A stretch of 64,000 nt of DNA, taken from Siphlonurus alternatus (Eukaryota > Arthropoda > Insecta > Ephemeroptera > Siphlonuridae). The first letter of the stretch is position 1; every line of letters begins with the position of its first letter. Shown here piece by piece: positions 9,801 through 23,569 of this stretch. Location of the stretch: NCBI GenBank assembly GCA_949825025.1, contig OX463782.1, positions 4,351,501 through 4,415,500 of the forward strand, in the 5' to 3' direction. A program made the position numbers and the translations under genes. Below the pieces are notes generated by a model. That model was not told the origin of the DNA, made no database searches, and was given only the letters and a program-made list of their open reading frames with translations.

Positions 9801-12269
9801 ATTATATTATGAGATCAATATTTATTAAATTTTGTCTATAACTATTTAATTCTTATACAATTTGCTTAACACCAATATTTAAGTTCTCTGCATAACTTTC
9901 AGATATTTGCTTCACGATATTTCGATCGTTTCCTCGACGGTGAATTTGAAGAAAAAAGGAAGAACGTACCGAGCAATTGAAATTATTGTACACAAAAAAT
10001 TCAAAAAGTCACTGAAATATGCAAATGACATTGCGCTCATTAAGGTAAAGAAAATATAACTTTATCTGATATGGAGAGTGTTATATATATTTAGTTAAAT
10101 TAGGTGGTATCATTTTCCATCAATGCTGACCATACTGACTGAATTTTCCTTAGTTCCCTCAGTCAAAAATATTATAGGCAAATGCTGTGATGGATTTGCT
10201 ACATCATGGCCGCTTGGTTTGGAAATGACCCACAAAATCCTAAGTAATGTTACAAGTCAGATCCAAGAATGGGAAAATAATGTAAAAAAAAACACTTGTG
10301 ACCGCTCTTATCAGTATACTAGACTACAACAGATTTCATTTTAAAGCGTAAATAAAAAATAAAAATAGCGTAATTACATTATTACGGTTTATTTATACAT
10401 ATCATTCATGACAGAATGATAAAATATAACTTCACTGATTGTTTGCGGGACAGGTCCAGCCTTCATTCCGGCTGAAAGACGGCGAGGCGATGACGAAGTT
10501 ACCAGCCAAGCTTGCTCCAGTTATACCTCTGGGGTCTACAGGAACTGTGGTGGGTTGGGGAAGAGTCAGTCAGGTTAGTATATCTCAATATAATTGAATT
10601 TATTTTAAAAGGATGGTGACAGATGTAGTGAAGAAATTTAATTGCTTTTGTTTTTATTATAGCAATATAAAATGTATTGAATCATTTGACGATAATAGAA
10701 TAAATTAATACGATATTCAATACTCTAATAAATATAACAATTCTTGAGTAATATATAAATATATATAAATGTATTTGTATAAATTTATGTGGGTATAATT
10801 TAATTATATATATATAAAAATCTAAAAAATCAGAACTGAAAATTGTTTTATTTTATAGGCTAGAGTGTGATCATCTTATCATGTATCCAAATTTATGGAA
10901 ATACTGTATTATATATACTGTATATTGGATTCAATAAACAAATACAAAAAAAAAATCAGTATAGCATCATATGCGCCCTTCTTATATAGCGGCCATGTTG
11001 GAGGGGAGGGGAAAGCTCATTTAGGGACCCTAAGTAGACGAGAAATAGTATCGGGATACTGCCCAATACATCCCCTCTAAAAAATCTCAAAATCTAAAAA
11101 AAAATAATAATAATAATCAGAGTATTTCTTTGTACTCTCTATCCATTTTTGTAATAAAAAATTAAAAAAAAAACTATTTTGACGTGGATGTTTCAAATGT
11201 CGATGATAACTTAAAGTCCTCTCTTGCAGTTCACTCTCACGGACCACCTGAACCAGGTAGATCAGGAGATCATTGGCAACGAGGAGTGTGAGGAGCTACT
11301 CGACATGACCCTGTTCGACACGATGGTCTGCGGCGTCCGACGTAACACCAACAACGGCTTCTGCAAGGTGAACCTCGGGGGAGCAGGAACGTTAGTTCTG
11401 CCATATAATAAAGAATTGGTTCTGCCCAAAGTCTTCTAAATCATTGTTTATAATGTCTGTCGCATGGAGCCTTTTTCATGGGACGACGTAGTGCCTTATT
11501 TCGCCCACCAGAGCAGAGAACGTAATGACATTGTTGGCGCTAGTAGACACAACAACTTTTATAATTAACGGTCATTTTCCATAAGTTAATTAATAAGTAT
11601 ATAAACAACCGTCCCATGTTTTCCTTTCACGCGACGGACATTATAAAACAATAATACTTTGTAAACCAACAACGAGCAGAAGACTTTGCTCCTGTCTCAC
11701 TAGCTAGAGCTGTATCTTATGCAGATTTTCAACTTCGGGTGAGGTAAGAGGTGCACTCATTTTCACTCTATCAAAAGAGTTGTGGTTTTGGTAAATAGTA
11801 TCATGTAATTCATCTATAGTACCGATTTGATACAATGTCACCTTCTTTTCTCTCACCTCCCTAGTTGAAAAATTACATCTTCAACTCATCCTTTACACGT
11901 CTAAACCTAACCTTTTTATCTAAAAAAACACATCTTATTTCATCTTCTCTCAAAGTGAGGATGAAATGAAGACCAATGTCTCTAACATTTTATGTTCAAG
12001 AAACGGAAAAAAAATTTTTTTTTCGTCTAAAATGGTACAAAATAGGAGGACATTAGACGAGGAGAGAGCTTAATAGCGAATAAAAGATAAAATTTATTTC
12101 AACTTGGTCTCTCTCATTGTTGCAGGGTGACAGTGGCGGTCCATTGTTTGTGGACGGTGTACAGGTGGGCGTGGTCTCCTGGTATATGCACGATTGTGGA
12201 GACGGTCCCAATGTGTACACCAAAGTCTCGCATTTCATTGACTGGATCAACGGAATCATAGAAGGATAA
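6900..12269 (+). CDS. chymotrypsin-fold (S1A) secreted serine protease, 7 exons
   Basis: Exons: 6900-6942, 8127-8200, 8873-8973, 9903-10044, 10454-10573, 11230-11367, 12126-12269. All introns are GT-AG and the phases join to 253 codons plus stop, the usual length for the family. Exon 1 encodes a signal peptide, exon 2 the activation site (R before IING). The catalytic triad is complete: His in LTAAHC, Asp in NDIALI, Ser in GDSGGP. Six cysteines fit three standard disulphides. The residue at the trypsin-specificity position (six before the catalytic Ser) is Gly, so trypsin-like Arg/Lys preference is unlikely; the residue after SW is Tyr instead of the usual Gly. No clip domain, so a digestive or secreted short protease is most likely, with substrate unknown. 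Every intron but the shortest contains repeats. AATAAA near 12784 is a possible poly-A signal. Confidence 0.93.
7077..7304. mobile_element. AAGGCGGATTCACATG-type MITE, copy 1
   Basis: About 228 bp starting AAGGCGGATTCACATG and ending CATCTGAATCCGCCTT, a near-perfect terminal inverted repeat flanked by TTAA-like sequence. Inner landmarks are GCGCACTTGCTGTAA, ACATCCATTGGCGGCCATAT and GGATTTCACAGCTT. It lies in protease intron 1 and abuts a second, more diverged copy. Confidence 0.75.
7304..7515. mobile_element. AAGGCGGATTC-type MITE, copy 2 (diverged)
   Basis: Starts AAGGTCGATTTTCATGGG and ends GCTCATGAAAATCCACCTT. It shares the internal GCGCACTTGCTGTAACATCC and GGATTTCGCAG landmarks with copy 1 and directly follows it head to tail. 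Confidence 0.65.
7598..7835. mobile_element. AAGGCGGATTC-type MITE, copy 3 (inverted)
   Basis: Carries the family landmarks in the opposite orientation (AAAGCTGTGAAATTCTATGC, then CAATGGATGTCACTGCAGCA), ending near CATATGAATCCACCTTT. The ends are degraded. A further fragment with a similar start (AAAGGTGGATTCACAAAATG) is at 7921-8100. Confidence 0.6.
8252..8571. mobile_element. 320-bp inverted-repeat element with a GC-rich core
   Basis: The ends TGTACAGTAATTTGCAAGA and its inverse TCTTGCAAATTACTGTACA extend inward to about 45 bp of imperfect inverted repeat. The core (about 8290-8500) is unusually GC-rich for an intron. A second inverted match (GGCTCCACCT / AGGTGGAGCT) flanks the core. It lies in protease intron 2; no second copy was seen here. 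Confidence 0.6.
8628..8764. mobile_element. GAGGCGA palindromic MITE in protease intron 2
   Basis: Left arm reads CTCTTCGACTTGTAAAATTTACC and right arm GGGAAATTTTCCGAGGCGACG, with the shared TTAATCACCGTGCCCTGTGTTATTC middle. A short extra fragment of the same right arm follows near 8811-8840, close to the exon 3 acceptor. Confidence 0.6.
9073..9303. mobile_element. AAGGCGGATTC-type MITE in protease intron 3
   Basis: Starts TTAAGGCGGAATTACAGGGG and ends CATGTGGATCCGCCTTAA. It shares the GCGCACTAGCTACAACATCC, GGTGGCCATATT and GAATTTCACAGCTTTTG landmarks. Confidence 0.7.
10124..10243 (+). repeat. SINE-like repeat (CCTGACTGAG family), fragment
   Basis: Contains GACCATACTGACTGA, GTTCCCTCAGTC, AGGCAAATGCTG and CATGGCCGC in the same order as copies at 12574-12720, 43702-43815, 55273-55432, 57285-57412 (minus) and 63122-63290. 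It lies in protease intron 4. No tail is visible in this copy. Confidence 0.5.
11869..12108 (+). mobile_element. CCTAGTTGAAA-type MITE beside the last protease exon
   Basis: A complete copy from CCCTAGTTGAAAAATTAC to ATTTATTTCAACTTGG. Its right end is only about 17 bp from the exon 7 acceptor AG at 12125, so the branch site and much of the 3' intron sequence of this gene lie within or beside the element. Confidence 0.75.
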
Positions 12270-12290
12270 CTACAAGTTGGAAAACTTAAT

Positions 12291-12564
12291 TCGAGAGTTA
12301 ATAGAGGCTCCAAGTGTTCCCCGGCGGGAAAATTTTCTCCATAAGCCTCCATGCTAGAAAATTGAAATTTTTCTCGGTAATTATTAAAGCAATCAATTTG
12401 AAAACATCTCCTACCCCCCCCCCTCATTTAGGGGTCTTCTGATAATGAATCAAGAATGCATTTTTCTCTAAAAAAAATCTTTTATGTCAAAAAAAGCGAT
12501 TTCAAGTTCTTTTTACATAGGCTTAGATGGGAACACCGCAAAATCAGCTGACTTGAAGCCTCTA
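12291..12564. mobile_element. TAGAGGCT-type MITE just after the protease stop
   Basis: Starts TAGAGGCTCCAAGTGTTCCC and ends CTTGAAGCCTCTA, giving a short inverted repeat with possible TA flanks. The interior (CTCATTTAGGGGTCTTCTGAT, GATTTCAAG, GGGAACACCGCA) is shared with a second copy at 56985-57285. It begins 21 bp after the stop codon, so it is likely part of the 3' UTR. Confidence 0.65.
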
Positions 12565-12573
12565 TTGGACATT

Positions 12574-12720
12574 ACCGACCATCCTGACTGAGATTTCCAC
12601 GTTCCCTCAGTCAAATTAGGCAAATGCTGGGACTGATAACTTGGCCGTGGCCGCAAAACCTTACTCACTAACCTCTCCTTTACCCTATCCCGGCGGTTCG
12701 GTGTTAGAATGGACCTCATG
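12574..12720 (+). repeat. SINE-like repeat (CCTGACTGAG family)
   Basis: Starts GACCATCCTGACTGAGATTTCC, then GTTCCCTCAGTC, CAAATGCTGGGA, TGGCCGTGGCCGC and a pyrimidine-rich stretch CCTCTCCTTTACCCTATCCC. Its similarity to the A-tailed copies at 55273 and 63122 supports retroposition. Confidence 0.5.
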
Positions 12721-13000
12721 GTCTAAATGTCGCCACCATGTAAATAAGACCTCCTTTACCTTTTTTAACTGTACACCATGATTTGAATAAATAAAAAGAA
12801 AAACTAAATTTTAGATCCTGCTAAATATTTTATTGTTTTATTTAATTTTAAATTAAATTTGTATATTTTTTATATTATTTTTTCTATATATAGAATATTA
12901 TAGTTAATTAATAATAAGATTAATAAGTAAGGTATAACTGAACCTCTGTACGTGCTAAGAAATTTTTTCACTGAATATGCCTTAAGTGCAAAGCAACCCT

Positions 13001-13205
13001 TTAAGGTACATTTCCATGGAGCGATGTCAAGTAGTGTTTGGCGTGGTGAGAAAAGCGCATTTGCTTCAATCTCTTATGGCAGCCATGTTGGCGATAAAAT
13101 CGCTCCTTGCAAGGCGAGGAAATCCCAAGCCTCTGATTGTAGGCTGCGACACGTGATTTTCTCGCTTTCCCCGCTCCATGGAAATGATGGAAATGCGCCT
13201 TTAAG
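13001..13205. mobile_element. AAGGCG(C/T)ATTTCC-type MITE
   Basis: Starts TTTAAGGTACATTTCCATGG and ends GATGGAAATGCGCCTTTAA. Inside are GGCAGCCATGTTGGCGAT and several GCG-rich blocks. The same end (CTCCATGGAAATACGCCTTTA) closes the element at 26315-26536, and related sequence forms the hairpin at 35206-35341, so this is a sister family of the AAGGCGGATTC elements. Confidence 0.6.
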
Positions 13206-13558
13206 CTGTCCAGGAAAGCAATCTGCTTACTTTAAATAAATAAAAAACGATTTATTTCACTAAAAGCTACGTCAGATTCACGAAGTTAAAGTGAACCACT
13301 TAATTGTGATTGGTAACTTTCAACATGGCTTAATTAAAAAATATAATATCAAAATAAAATGATTAATTTGTTGCCAAATCTGCGCTTATCTTATTTTATT
13401 TATAAGTTTACTTTAATTTTAGTCAAGCATTAAGTTTTTTTTTTACCCTGATATGCATGCAGTACAATACTAAAATACATAATTTATGTCGTGCAACGTG
13501 TAATTTAATAAATTTGTAAAACAAAAACAAATCATGAAATAAAAAAAGGCCACCCTTA

Positions 13559-13742
13559 CATCAGGGAATACATACCCTGACCTCAGGCGCGGAGGGGAGG
13601 GAGCTGTAGCCCCCCACCCCCTTCGAAATTTTGGATTTAACATGGGCAATATAGGCATTTTCCCTACTCCATTTTTTTTTTAACATTGGCCTTATGGAGG
13701 CAGCCCCATCCTAATTTTTTTCTTTGAATCCACGCATGCCTG
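13559..13742. repeat. dispersed repeat with GCGCGGA / TCCACGC ends
   Basis: Contains GGAGCTGTAGCCCCCCACCC, GAAATTTTGGATTTAACATG and GGCAATATAGGCATTTTCCC, all shared in order with 25164-25343 in a GST-C intron. The ends CAGGCGCGGA and TCCACGCATGCCTG are loosely inverse, suggesting a degraded DNA transposon fragment. Confidence 0.55.
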
Positions 13743-14285
13743 ACCTTATATGACAATATAACATAGGGTTACAGATATACGCGTGTAGAAGTCCCTGACA
13801 AGAATCATATTTAGGAAATATGCATCCATCACATGTCGATATTATTAAATTATTTCAATAATTATTCTCTGCATCATGCTGTGACGACCTTCTAACTACG
13901 GCTATAATATAAGTAAAAAGGAAGTGACATTGGTGTGATGACGTCATAATTTGTCTCGTCCTCGCAGACTCCAGTCAGACTAAAAAAAATCGCGTCACAG
14001 TTAAGCTGGAGCTCATGCATGATATATATAGTCCAAAGATATTATATAATTGGTTGTCGATAAGATGTAAATTATCACCAGACAGCCAGAATAAAAGAAA
14101 GGGAAATTTAATTGAGATCAGTACTTATGTTAAAATTGTTAACCCATCTGCAATGAACATCAAAACAGAATATTAAACAAAGCCGCAAACTTCACACTTC
14201 CGACTACTTCCGGAAAGAACAATACAATAATATGACTGTAGTGTCATTGAACCCTCTGTGGCAACTACATGAACTACACTTCTAG
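13743..14285. other. intergenic stretch with no gene seen
   Basis: AT-rich sequence upstream of the GST cluster, without exon-like sequence or a recognisable repeat. The GST-A promoter candidate begins at the end of this stretch. Confidence 0.5.
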
Positions 14286-14381
14286 TATAACATACAATGT
14301 CTTTGGATCAGTCTCACTTTCGTCGAGTGTTCGCCGGAGTACAGAAGGTCACAGCTGCTCGTAACAACTTTAATAATTAAG
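14286..14381 (+). promoter_or_regulatory. GST-A promoter and non-coding first exon (candidate)
   Basis: TATAA at 14286-14290 lies 24 bp upstream of the A in GATCAGTCT (14310), a good arthropod TCAGT initiator. The leader that follows (CTCACTTTCGTCGAGTGTTCGCCGG) resembles the leaders of GST-C, -E and -F. A donor (ATTAAG|GTACAT) ends the exon at 14381. The first coding exon is preceded by an acceptor-like ACCCCCAG, so splicing of this leader onto 15059 is a consistent inference. Confidence 0.45.
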
Positions 14382-14584
14382 GTACATACTTAAATGATGA
14401 TGATCGTTGATTTGACATTTATATACTTTGTCAGTACTGCAATTAGACACTAAGTAATGACACGATTAATTTATTTTTATTTAGTGAGATATGTCACTGC
14501 AATTTTGTGAGAGGCATGTACGGGATACGCCCAAGGCATATAATGTGTGTAATGACATTGCAAATACTTAAACACCATTCATTA

Positions 14585-14758
<174 letters not shown>

Positions 14759-15058
14759 TTCTTTTCAATCGAGCAAAGCATACCAAACGATCGAAGACTC
14801 GCTTGTGTAAAAATAATAATACTAATACGTACGTATAGCTATATTATACACAGTTAATATTGAAAAAAAAACAAAAAACAATAACACTCTGATGGGCACT
14901 TAATTTAAAAAAAAAAAATCTTGTGTATAAATACGATAGACAAATTAAGACAGGTATATCGAAATGAAGTGCAAATCTGGTTTCTTTTCAACCTGGTTCT
15001 CATGCAAGGACTTGCTAAAACATACAACACAAACAATATGTATTGTAACCACCCCCAG

Positions 15059-18000
15059 ATGCCGATGATCCTGTACTGTATGGATGCGAGTCCTCCGTGC
15101 CGCGCGGTGTACCTTTGTCTGGAGGCCCTCGGACTGAAGCCTGAGAGGAAGACCATCAACCTGTTTGCTGGAGAACACCATACTCCCGAGTTTATCAAGG
15201 TCAGTTGTCACATTTTGGGTATGGTGCACTCGTCGCCTCGGAAAATTTCCCTTTGCGGCCTTGTTAATCACCACGTAAGAATTACACAGGACATGGTGAT
15301 TAACAAGACCGCAAGTGGAAAATTTTCCGAGGCGACGACTGTACATTTTATTAAAAAAAATAGTAGGGTGTGGCCATGAAATTTAACTATATTCTGAGCT
15401 CAGCAACGTCAAATTTGAGGTAAAAACTCCAGACCACATCCTCCGGATCTATATAACCACAATGATAAATATGATAATATACATTGCTACGGTGTTGCTA
15501 AGGCAAGTTAACTGATGATGCTCACAAATATCAAGTGTCCAAGTTATTTTGACCAGGATTGTACCTTCGCAGTCAAAATAAGTGGAGCGCTGTCCCAGTC
15601 ATTTTGAATATAAAACTATACATTAAGTGTGTATATACATTAAATTTTAAGGAATATAAAAATTATGCAATGCGTCACCATTTATTTGATAGGGCGTGGC
15701 AAATCCTGTTATAATAATTGTGTTTAAATTCTATTTTATTATGCGTGTGAGATTTGTAAAAATGATTAGTAATAAAAATAAACATAATAATAACTTGAAA
15801 AATATAGTTTTCCCAATGTCTATAGCAATAGGTTCCCTTTTTGTAGAATTTTTGTATTAGAATTTCAATCCTGCAATCCCTAATAGAATCAACTACTACG
15901 GTCTTACTGTTTAAAAAGGGCACATTTTCTATCTTATGATATGAAAGAAATAATTGACCAAACAACTCTTATAGTTTGTTTTCTTAATTGAAATGATGCA
16001 CGTTTGTAACAAAGAGCAAAAACAGGCATGCAGCAGCGCATATATTATATCAGAGAAAATACAGAAAGAGAATATTTTTTCCATGACTATATTATACTGC
16101 TAGATCTTAATTTATTCCTTCGCAGCACTTTCTCCAGATACTCTCTTTATATTTAATGTTCTGGTTGACTGACTAAATAAATTTTCTGTACCGATGAGCT
16201 AATATTGTTCTTTATGGTAAACCATATTAATTGACATACACCAGTCAAATACAGCTAATAATATCTGCTAATTAACAGTTCTTGTGACAGGTGAACCCCC
16301 AGCACACGGTGCCTTGTCTGGACGATGACGGTTTCATCATCTGGGACAGGTAAGTCGTCCCCTCAAATCGTCAGTACGAGTTCTAAATACCTTCAACCTT
16401 TCAGCCACGCCATCAACGCGTACCTGGTGTCCAAGTACGGAAAGGACGACTCCCTCTACCCCAAGGACTTGCAGAAGAGAGCCGTCGTGGACCAGAGACT
16501 GCACTTTGACTCTGGAGTTCTCTACACGAGACTTGGAGATATTACGGTAAAGAATTTGAGATATGCGGCAAAAATGTATTTTCTCAGATTATTTGTTTTC
16601 ATCAATAAATAACCAACTTTAATTTTCTTTATTTTAAGAAATGAATAGAGGGCACCAAATTATGTTACTCTGAATTTTTAAAAAATTTCTGAGCCCGGGA
16701 AGTATTGCTAAAAAGTTAGGTAAAATTGAGATTTAAACCCCAATTAACCTTGCCCTTTTTAGTACCTTTTCTTTTTTTAAGAAGTGACACCTATTGAAAC
16801 CTGATGTCCCTGTGCTTTCAATTATGTTTTTAAAATAATTTCCGAACTCTAAAAAATTGGAAATAAATTAGAGTAACATAACTTTGTACCTTGTATAAAA
16901 AATTCATTATATAGTTTGTGCATTATCTTCCTAAATTATAAATAATTTTATTTTATTTGACTACATAAGTTAATGCACTTTATGATTCTGTAACAACTTT
17001 TTATTTTCAGTTAGAATTATTATAATTTTCCTTATGAATTTATAATAAAAGAAACGTAGAATATTTGTGTGAAACATACTCCTTGATTTTTTTTTCCAGG
17101 TGCCAATATATTTTGCAAACTGCAAGGAGATCCCCGATGAGAAACGCCAGAAGGTCATCCAAGCATATGATTTCATGGAGAAGTTCCTCGAGGGACATGA
17201 CTACATTGCCGGAGACAACTTCACCATCGCGGACTTCTGCTGCGTCGCTACCGTGTCCACACTTGTGGTGAGTCGTTTTTTAGTTCATGTATAGAGATTG
17301 TAAGGCGTCTCTCTCATTAGATCGTACGTGATCGGATAAAAAATTAAGAACACATGAGAAACGTGCGCACACAACTACGTTTCGTATCGCATCGCATGAC
17401 ATCGTATGTTTCTAACCGTCTCCAAATTGTTATCATACGATACCATACGATGGCAGTGTGCGACTCGCCTTAATTACACTCCAGTTCATACCGGTTCCGC
17501 TATCATATAAGCAAGATAAGTTTACATTGCACTACGCTCCTTTCCGCGAATTTGTATTACTGAATGGAAATCTCCTATATACTCTTCCCCTTTCAATATA
17601 TGCAATTTTAAAAAAAAAAGGCTGATAGATTTTAAACAGTTAGCGAATTAATTAACTTTATTACCCCTATATATTTAATTATATATTGATTATTTCTTTC
17701 AATGTATGCAGTTGTATATAATTCTTAATATTTTGACTATTTTTACATGTGTGTAGCATTATCTATTATACCTTCTATCACCCATTAAAGGCGGATTCAC
17801 ATGGCGATTTTTATCATGTGACGCGACGCGAATTAATGCGCACTTGCTGTAACATCCATTGGCGGCCATATTTGGTGATTAAAAAAAAGAGGATCGCAAT
17901 TAACGCGATTTCGCTGCCTCAACCTGGCGAATTCGCTCGCCGCATAGGATTTCACAGCTTGTGTGACAAAATCACGTCGCATCGCCATTGTCGCCATCTG

Positions 18001-18232
18001 AATCCGCCTTAAGATGTTATATGGTCTGAAAAACCTGAAATATAATCTAATTATTACCATTTCTACAATATTATTACAGGAGGTGCTTGGTATTTTCGCG
18101 GACAACCACCCCCGTGTGAAGGCGTGGCTGCAACGCTGCAAAGACACCCTGCCAGGGTACAAGGACGCCCAGGACGTAGGACTGGTAGAATACAAGAAAG
18201 CATTGGAAACTTTTTCTGTGAATTTTCTTTAA
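15059..18232 (+). CDS. GST-A: delta/epsilon-class glutathione S-transferase
   Basis: Cytosolic enzyme joining glutathione to electrophiles. Exons 15059-15199, 16291-16349, 16405-16546, 17100-17267, 18080-18232 join to 220 residues. The N-terminal thioredoxin-like domain has the catalytic Ser11 in [11 protein letters not shown], the glutathione-binding NPQHTVP (His52, cis-Pro55) and WDSHAI (Asp66, Ser67). The helical C-terminal domain has the N-capping box TIAD in [11 protein letters not shown]. Exon 2 lacks one residue relative to GST-B. The C-terminus (after KKALETF) is longer and different from those of D-F. Intron 1 holds a GAGGCGA MITE, intron 3 half of a fold-back element, and intron 4 two MITEs. 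It is the first gene of the tandem cluster. The start is the first ATG after the acceptor; an ORF open upstream of it is intron. Confidence 0.93.
15229..15340. mobile_element. GAGGCGA palindromic MITE in GST-A intron 1
   Basis: The best-preserved copy of the family: CGTCGCCTCGGAAAATTTCC on the left is matched by GGAAAATTTTCCGAGGCGACG on the right, with CTTGTTAATCACCA and TGGTGATTAACAAG in opposite orientation inside. The whole 112-bp unit can fold into one hairpin. It starts only 30 bp after the exon 1 donor. Confidence 0.85.
16620..16890. mobile_element. fold-back MITE (GAAATGAATAGAGGG family), degraded, in GST-A intron 3
   Basis: Opens with AGAAATGAATAGAGGGCACC, then ATTATGTTACTCTGAATTTTT, and closes with the inverse (AAATTAGAGTAACATAACTTTG). 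It is a diverged copy of the fold-back family found in CFAP57 introns. Confidence 0.55.
17309..17474. mobile_element. TAAGGCG-ended inverted-repeat element in GST-A intron 4
   Basis: About 165 bp with ends GTAAGGCGTCTC and GCGACTCGCCTTA, internally rich in CATCG/CGATG repeats (CGTATCGCATCGCATGACATCG). Probably another relative of the AAGGCGGATTC family. Confidence 0.5.
17787..18012. mobile_element. AAGGCGGATTCACATG-type MITE in GST-A intron 4
   Basis: A well-preserved 226-bp copy: AAAGGCGGATTCACATGGCG at the left and GCCATCTGAATCCGCCTTAA at the right, with ACATCCATTGGCGGCCATAT inside. It ends 68 bp before exon 5. Confidence 0.8.
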
Positions 18233-19620
18233 ATCCTACAAGACGGTATATAAAGCAGTATATATACTGCTTTCATTTTACTGTGAAAATTTGTGTAAAA
18301 AAAAAAAAAAAAAAAACATTGATTTTTCAATTAAATTTTTAAACTGAATATTGATAATTTTTTATTTCTATTGTACTTTAAGAGCATAAGAGTATGTCCA
18401 ACCTTATAACAATCCTCCTTAATGATATTTTACCTCAATCAATTATAGCTATTTACAATACATAATAAATGTACTGAAGATCATAAGAATGCGAGTGTGT
18501 TCAATGCATATTTTATAAATTAGATTCAGTTTATCATTAGATCGTATTTTTTATGTCTTAAATTTTCATGTAATTTTGAATTTAATCAACAGATAAAGAT
18601 TTTAAAATAAGCTTGCATGGCAACGCACTTGGCATATTTTCAGAATATTGAGGTAAACAGGCCTCCATGTTAATAGATATGTAATTCTGCATATATATTA
18701 TAGAGGCAAAATTAAAAAAAAAAAAAAATGAACATCTATAAAAAAAATGTCTCATCATCACACAATCAGACAGAGGAGAGTTTGAGAGTTTCAAAAGATC
18801 ATAAATTGATATTTTAACCACAACCATAAAATAAAGATTACTGTTTTACTTTTTTAAATGAATCAATAATTAATATAGATATATTATACATAGATGCTAA
18901 AGAATACAAAATAATGTTTTTAATATTAATTTTTTGATTATTCAATTTAAATATTTCATATATGTAAAATTTACGTTCTTATATATATAGTTGTATTGAG
19001 AGATGCAATATTTTATTTTTTATGGTGTTTTTTTTATATATAGCAAAATACTTCGATAAAAAGATACTATATACTCAAAGAGGAAGGTTTGCAACTAACT
19101 TTTGTAAGCGTCATACAAACAAAGTCAGATAAGCATCTCATCTCAGCTGATCGGACGGATTGGATGTTTTGTGTCAACCAAAATGTTATCATGAGGACCA
19201 AATGACTAATTTTTCTCTCATAAACTTTCAGCTAAGAGGAACAAGGAGTGAATTTTTGTAAAAATAATGAAAACTATTTTTCATGAACCACAATTACAAT
19301 AAAACTGTGTGTACATATTACTATGAATTAAGTTTAATATTATTTTAATGATCCCTTTCTTGCAGTTATTAATTAAACAAAAATTAAAAAAACGTAAATA
19401 TTTGGATACAATTTTATTGTTAATCTTGTAAGAGCAACTCAATTATATCACATCAAAATCTTACTAAAAGACTAGAAAATAAATAATTAACGAATCTGAT
19501 CCAAGGTCATATATCATAAAGACACGAGGAACGAGAGATAAGTGAGATGATTTATTATCTTACTTCGCATATTGATCTTCAACTGTCTCAGATATCGTAA
19601 TGTCATCCACTGCCTGAGTT
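18233..19620. other. GST-A to GST-B spacer, no gene seen
   Basis: AT-rich DNA with poly-A runs just after the GST-A stop (18300-18317). AATAAA occurs at 18465. No repeat family or exon is recognisable. Confidence 0.5.
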
Positions 19621-19624
19621 TCTT

Positions 19625-19678
19625 TTATATATAGTGCAGTAACACTTCAGCAAATATTACTTACAGATCACAAAACTG
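19625..19678 (+). promoter_or_regulatory. GST-B promoter and short leader exon (candidate)
   Basis: TATATATAG at 19625-19633 precedes CACTTCAGCA (A at 19649), a TATA/initiator pair with about 24 bp spacing. The leader ends at a strong donor (AAAACTG|GTACGT, 19678/19679). The coding exon is entered through GTTGTGCAG ending at 20060. Confidence 0.45.
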
Positions 19679-20068
19679 GTACGTATACTTTATATACTTA
19701 TATGTACTTAACCGAGTAATATCATAGTGTTTAATGTAATTAATAATTATGAAAAATTTGACAGCGATAATATGTGACAGGATTAGAATTATAGTCATGC
19801 ATCCCTTAGTCTTGGAATAACCCCCCCCCCCAAGGCCCCAAGCAGTAATTAAGTGTTGAATAACGAATTAAGTTATATTGTTTTGGGGGGGATATGTTGT
19901 GTGGAAAATAAAAATAATTATTAATTGAAAGCATCAATCCTATAACATAAATATAGTTTATATTAGGGTATTGGTACTAACTACATGTTAGGACTTAAAC
20001 CGCTCTCCTTACCATCGAATGTAAATATAAACATTTATAAGTGACACAACCGTTGTGCAGACCCCGAC

Positions 20069-22675
<2,607 letters not shown>

Positions 22676-23569
22676 TGACGCTTGCTCAATTATTATGTAT
22701 ATATTTTTATATTATAATTTAATTAAAAAATTGACCATAAAAATAATTAATTGTTTATTTTTTTTTATTATTTAACTGATCTGAGTATTTGTTGCATGCT
22801 TAAATAACACTTAAAAACAATTAAAAAATACCATGGCATATATTTATATTCAGATAATTGAAATAAAAATAAATGGGTTACAAAGAGATAAAATATTGTA
22901 TTTGTATTGAAATTATCGCCTCAAAATATTATAATTACAAATTTAATGTGCGGAAAGTGTTCACATAATAATATTATAACTCTTTGACCCTTCAGTAATA
23001 TATAAAATATATATTGAAATAATGTTTAAAATTTCAAAAATTAACAAAATAAGATTTTACGTGACTTGCATTGAGATGATGATCTATAAAGAGTACAGTA
23101 AAACGATAAGAAATCATCATAATATGTTATCAATTTATTAATGACAGGCATAATCTGTTATTTACTTTACTCTTAGCGATTATAAAAGTTCAAATTTATA
23201 AAGTCGTCCGTTCAAAGAGAATTCATTTTTTTTATTTCTCCACTCGATCCATGCAATCACAGTCATATTAATATATTATTATAATATTCCACATTCCCTC
23301 TGGAAATTCTGGAAGTAACAGCATTGCAGGTTGCTCTATTCTTTTGCAATCTTTGCAATTTTGATATTATATTATATATTTCTTATACTTAAAAAAAATT
23401 AAAAAAAAAAATACAACGAGAAAGACCACAAAAAAATCATATTCCGGCTACTTCGGGAGGGAATATTAAACAAATTTAACTGTAGTTGCCGATAAATGCA
23501 GATTTAATTACGTATCATGAAATCTTTTATCTCTGACTGCATTCCTTGCGGCCTTGACTTGAAATTATC
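22676..23569. other. GST-B to GST-C spacer, no gene seen
   Basis: AT-rich DNA of about 0.9 kb with no exon-like islands or clear repeat elements. It ends at the GST-C promoter candidate. Confidence 0.5.

Noticed and set aside
12952..13239. 95-codon forward ORF near 13 kb
   Set aside because: It lies within the CTCCATGG-type MITE at 13001-13205, with no protein motif or splice context.
14921..15379. 152-codon ORF beginning upstream of GST-A exon 1
   Set aside because: It reads through the intron acceptor at 15058 and past the donor at 15199; the GST homology starts exactly at 15059 and continues in exon 2. Unlike GST-C, the upstream part has no acceptable splice join to a leader in frame and is not presequence-like.
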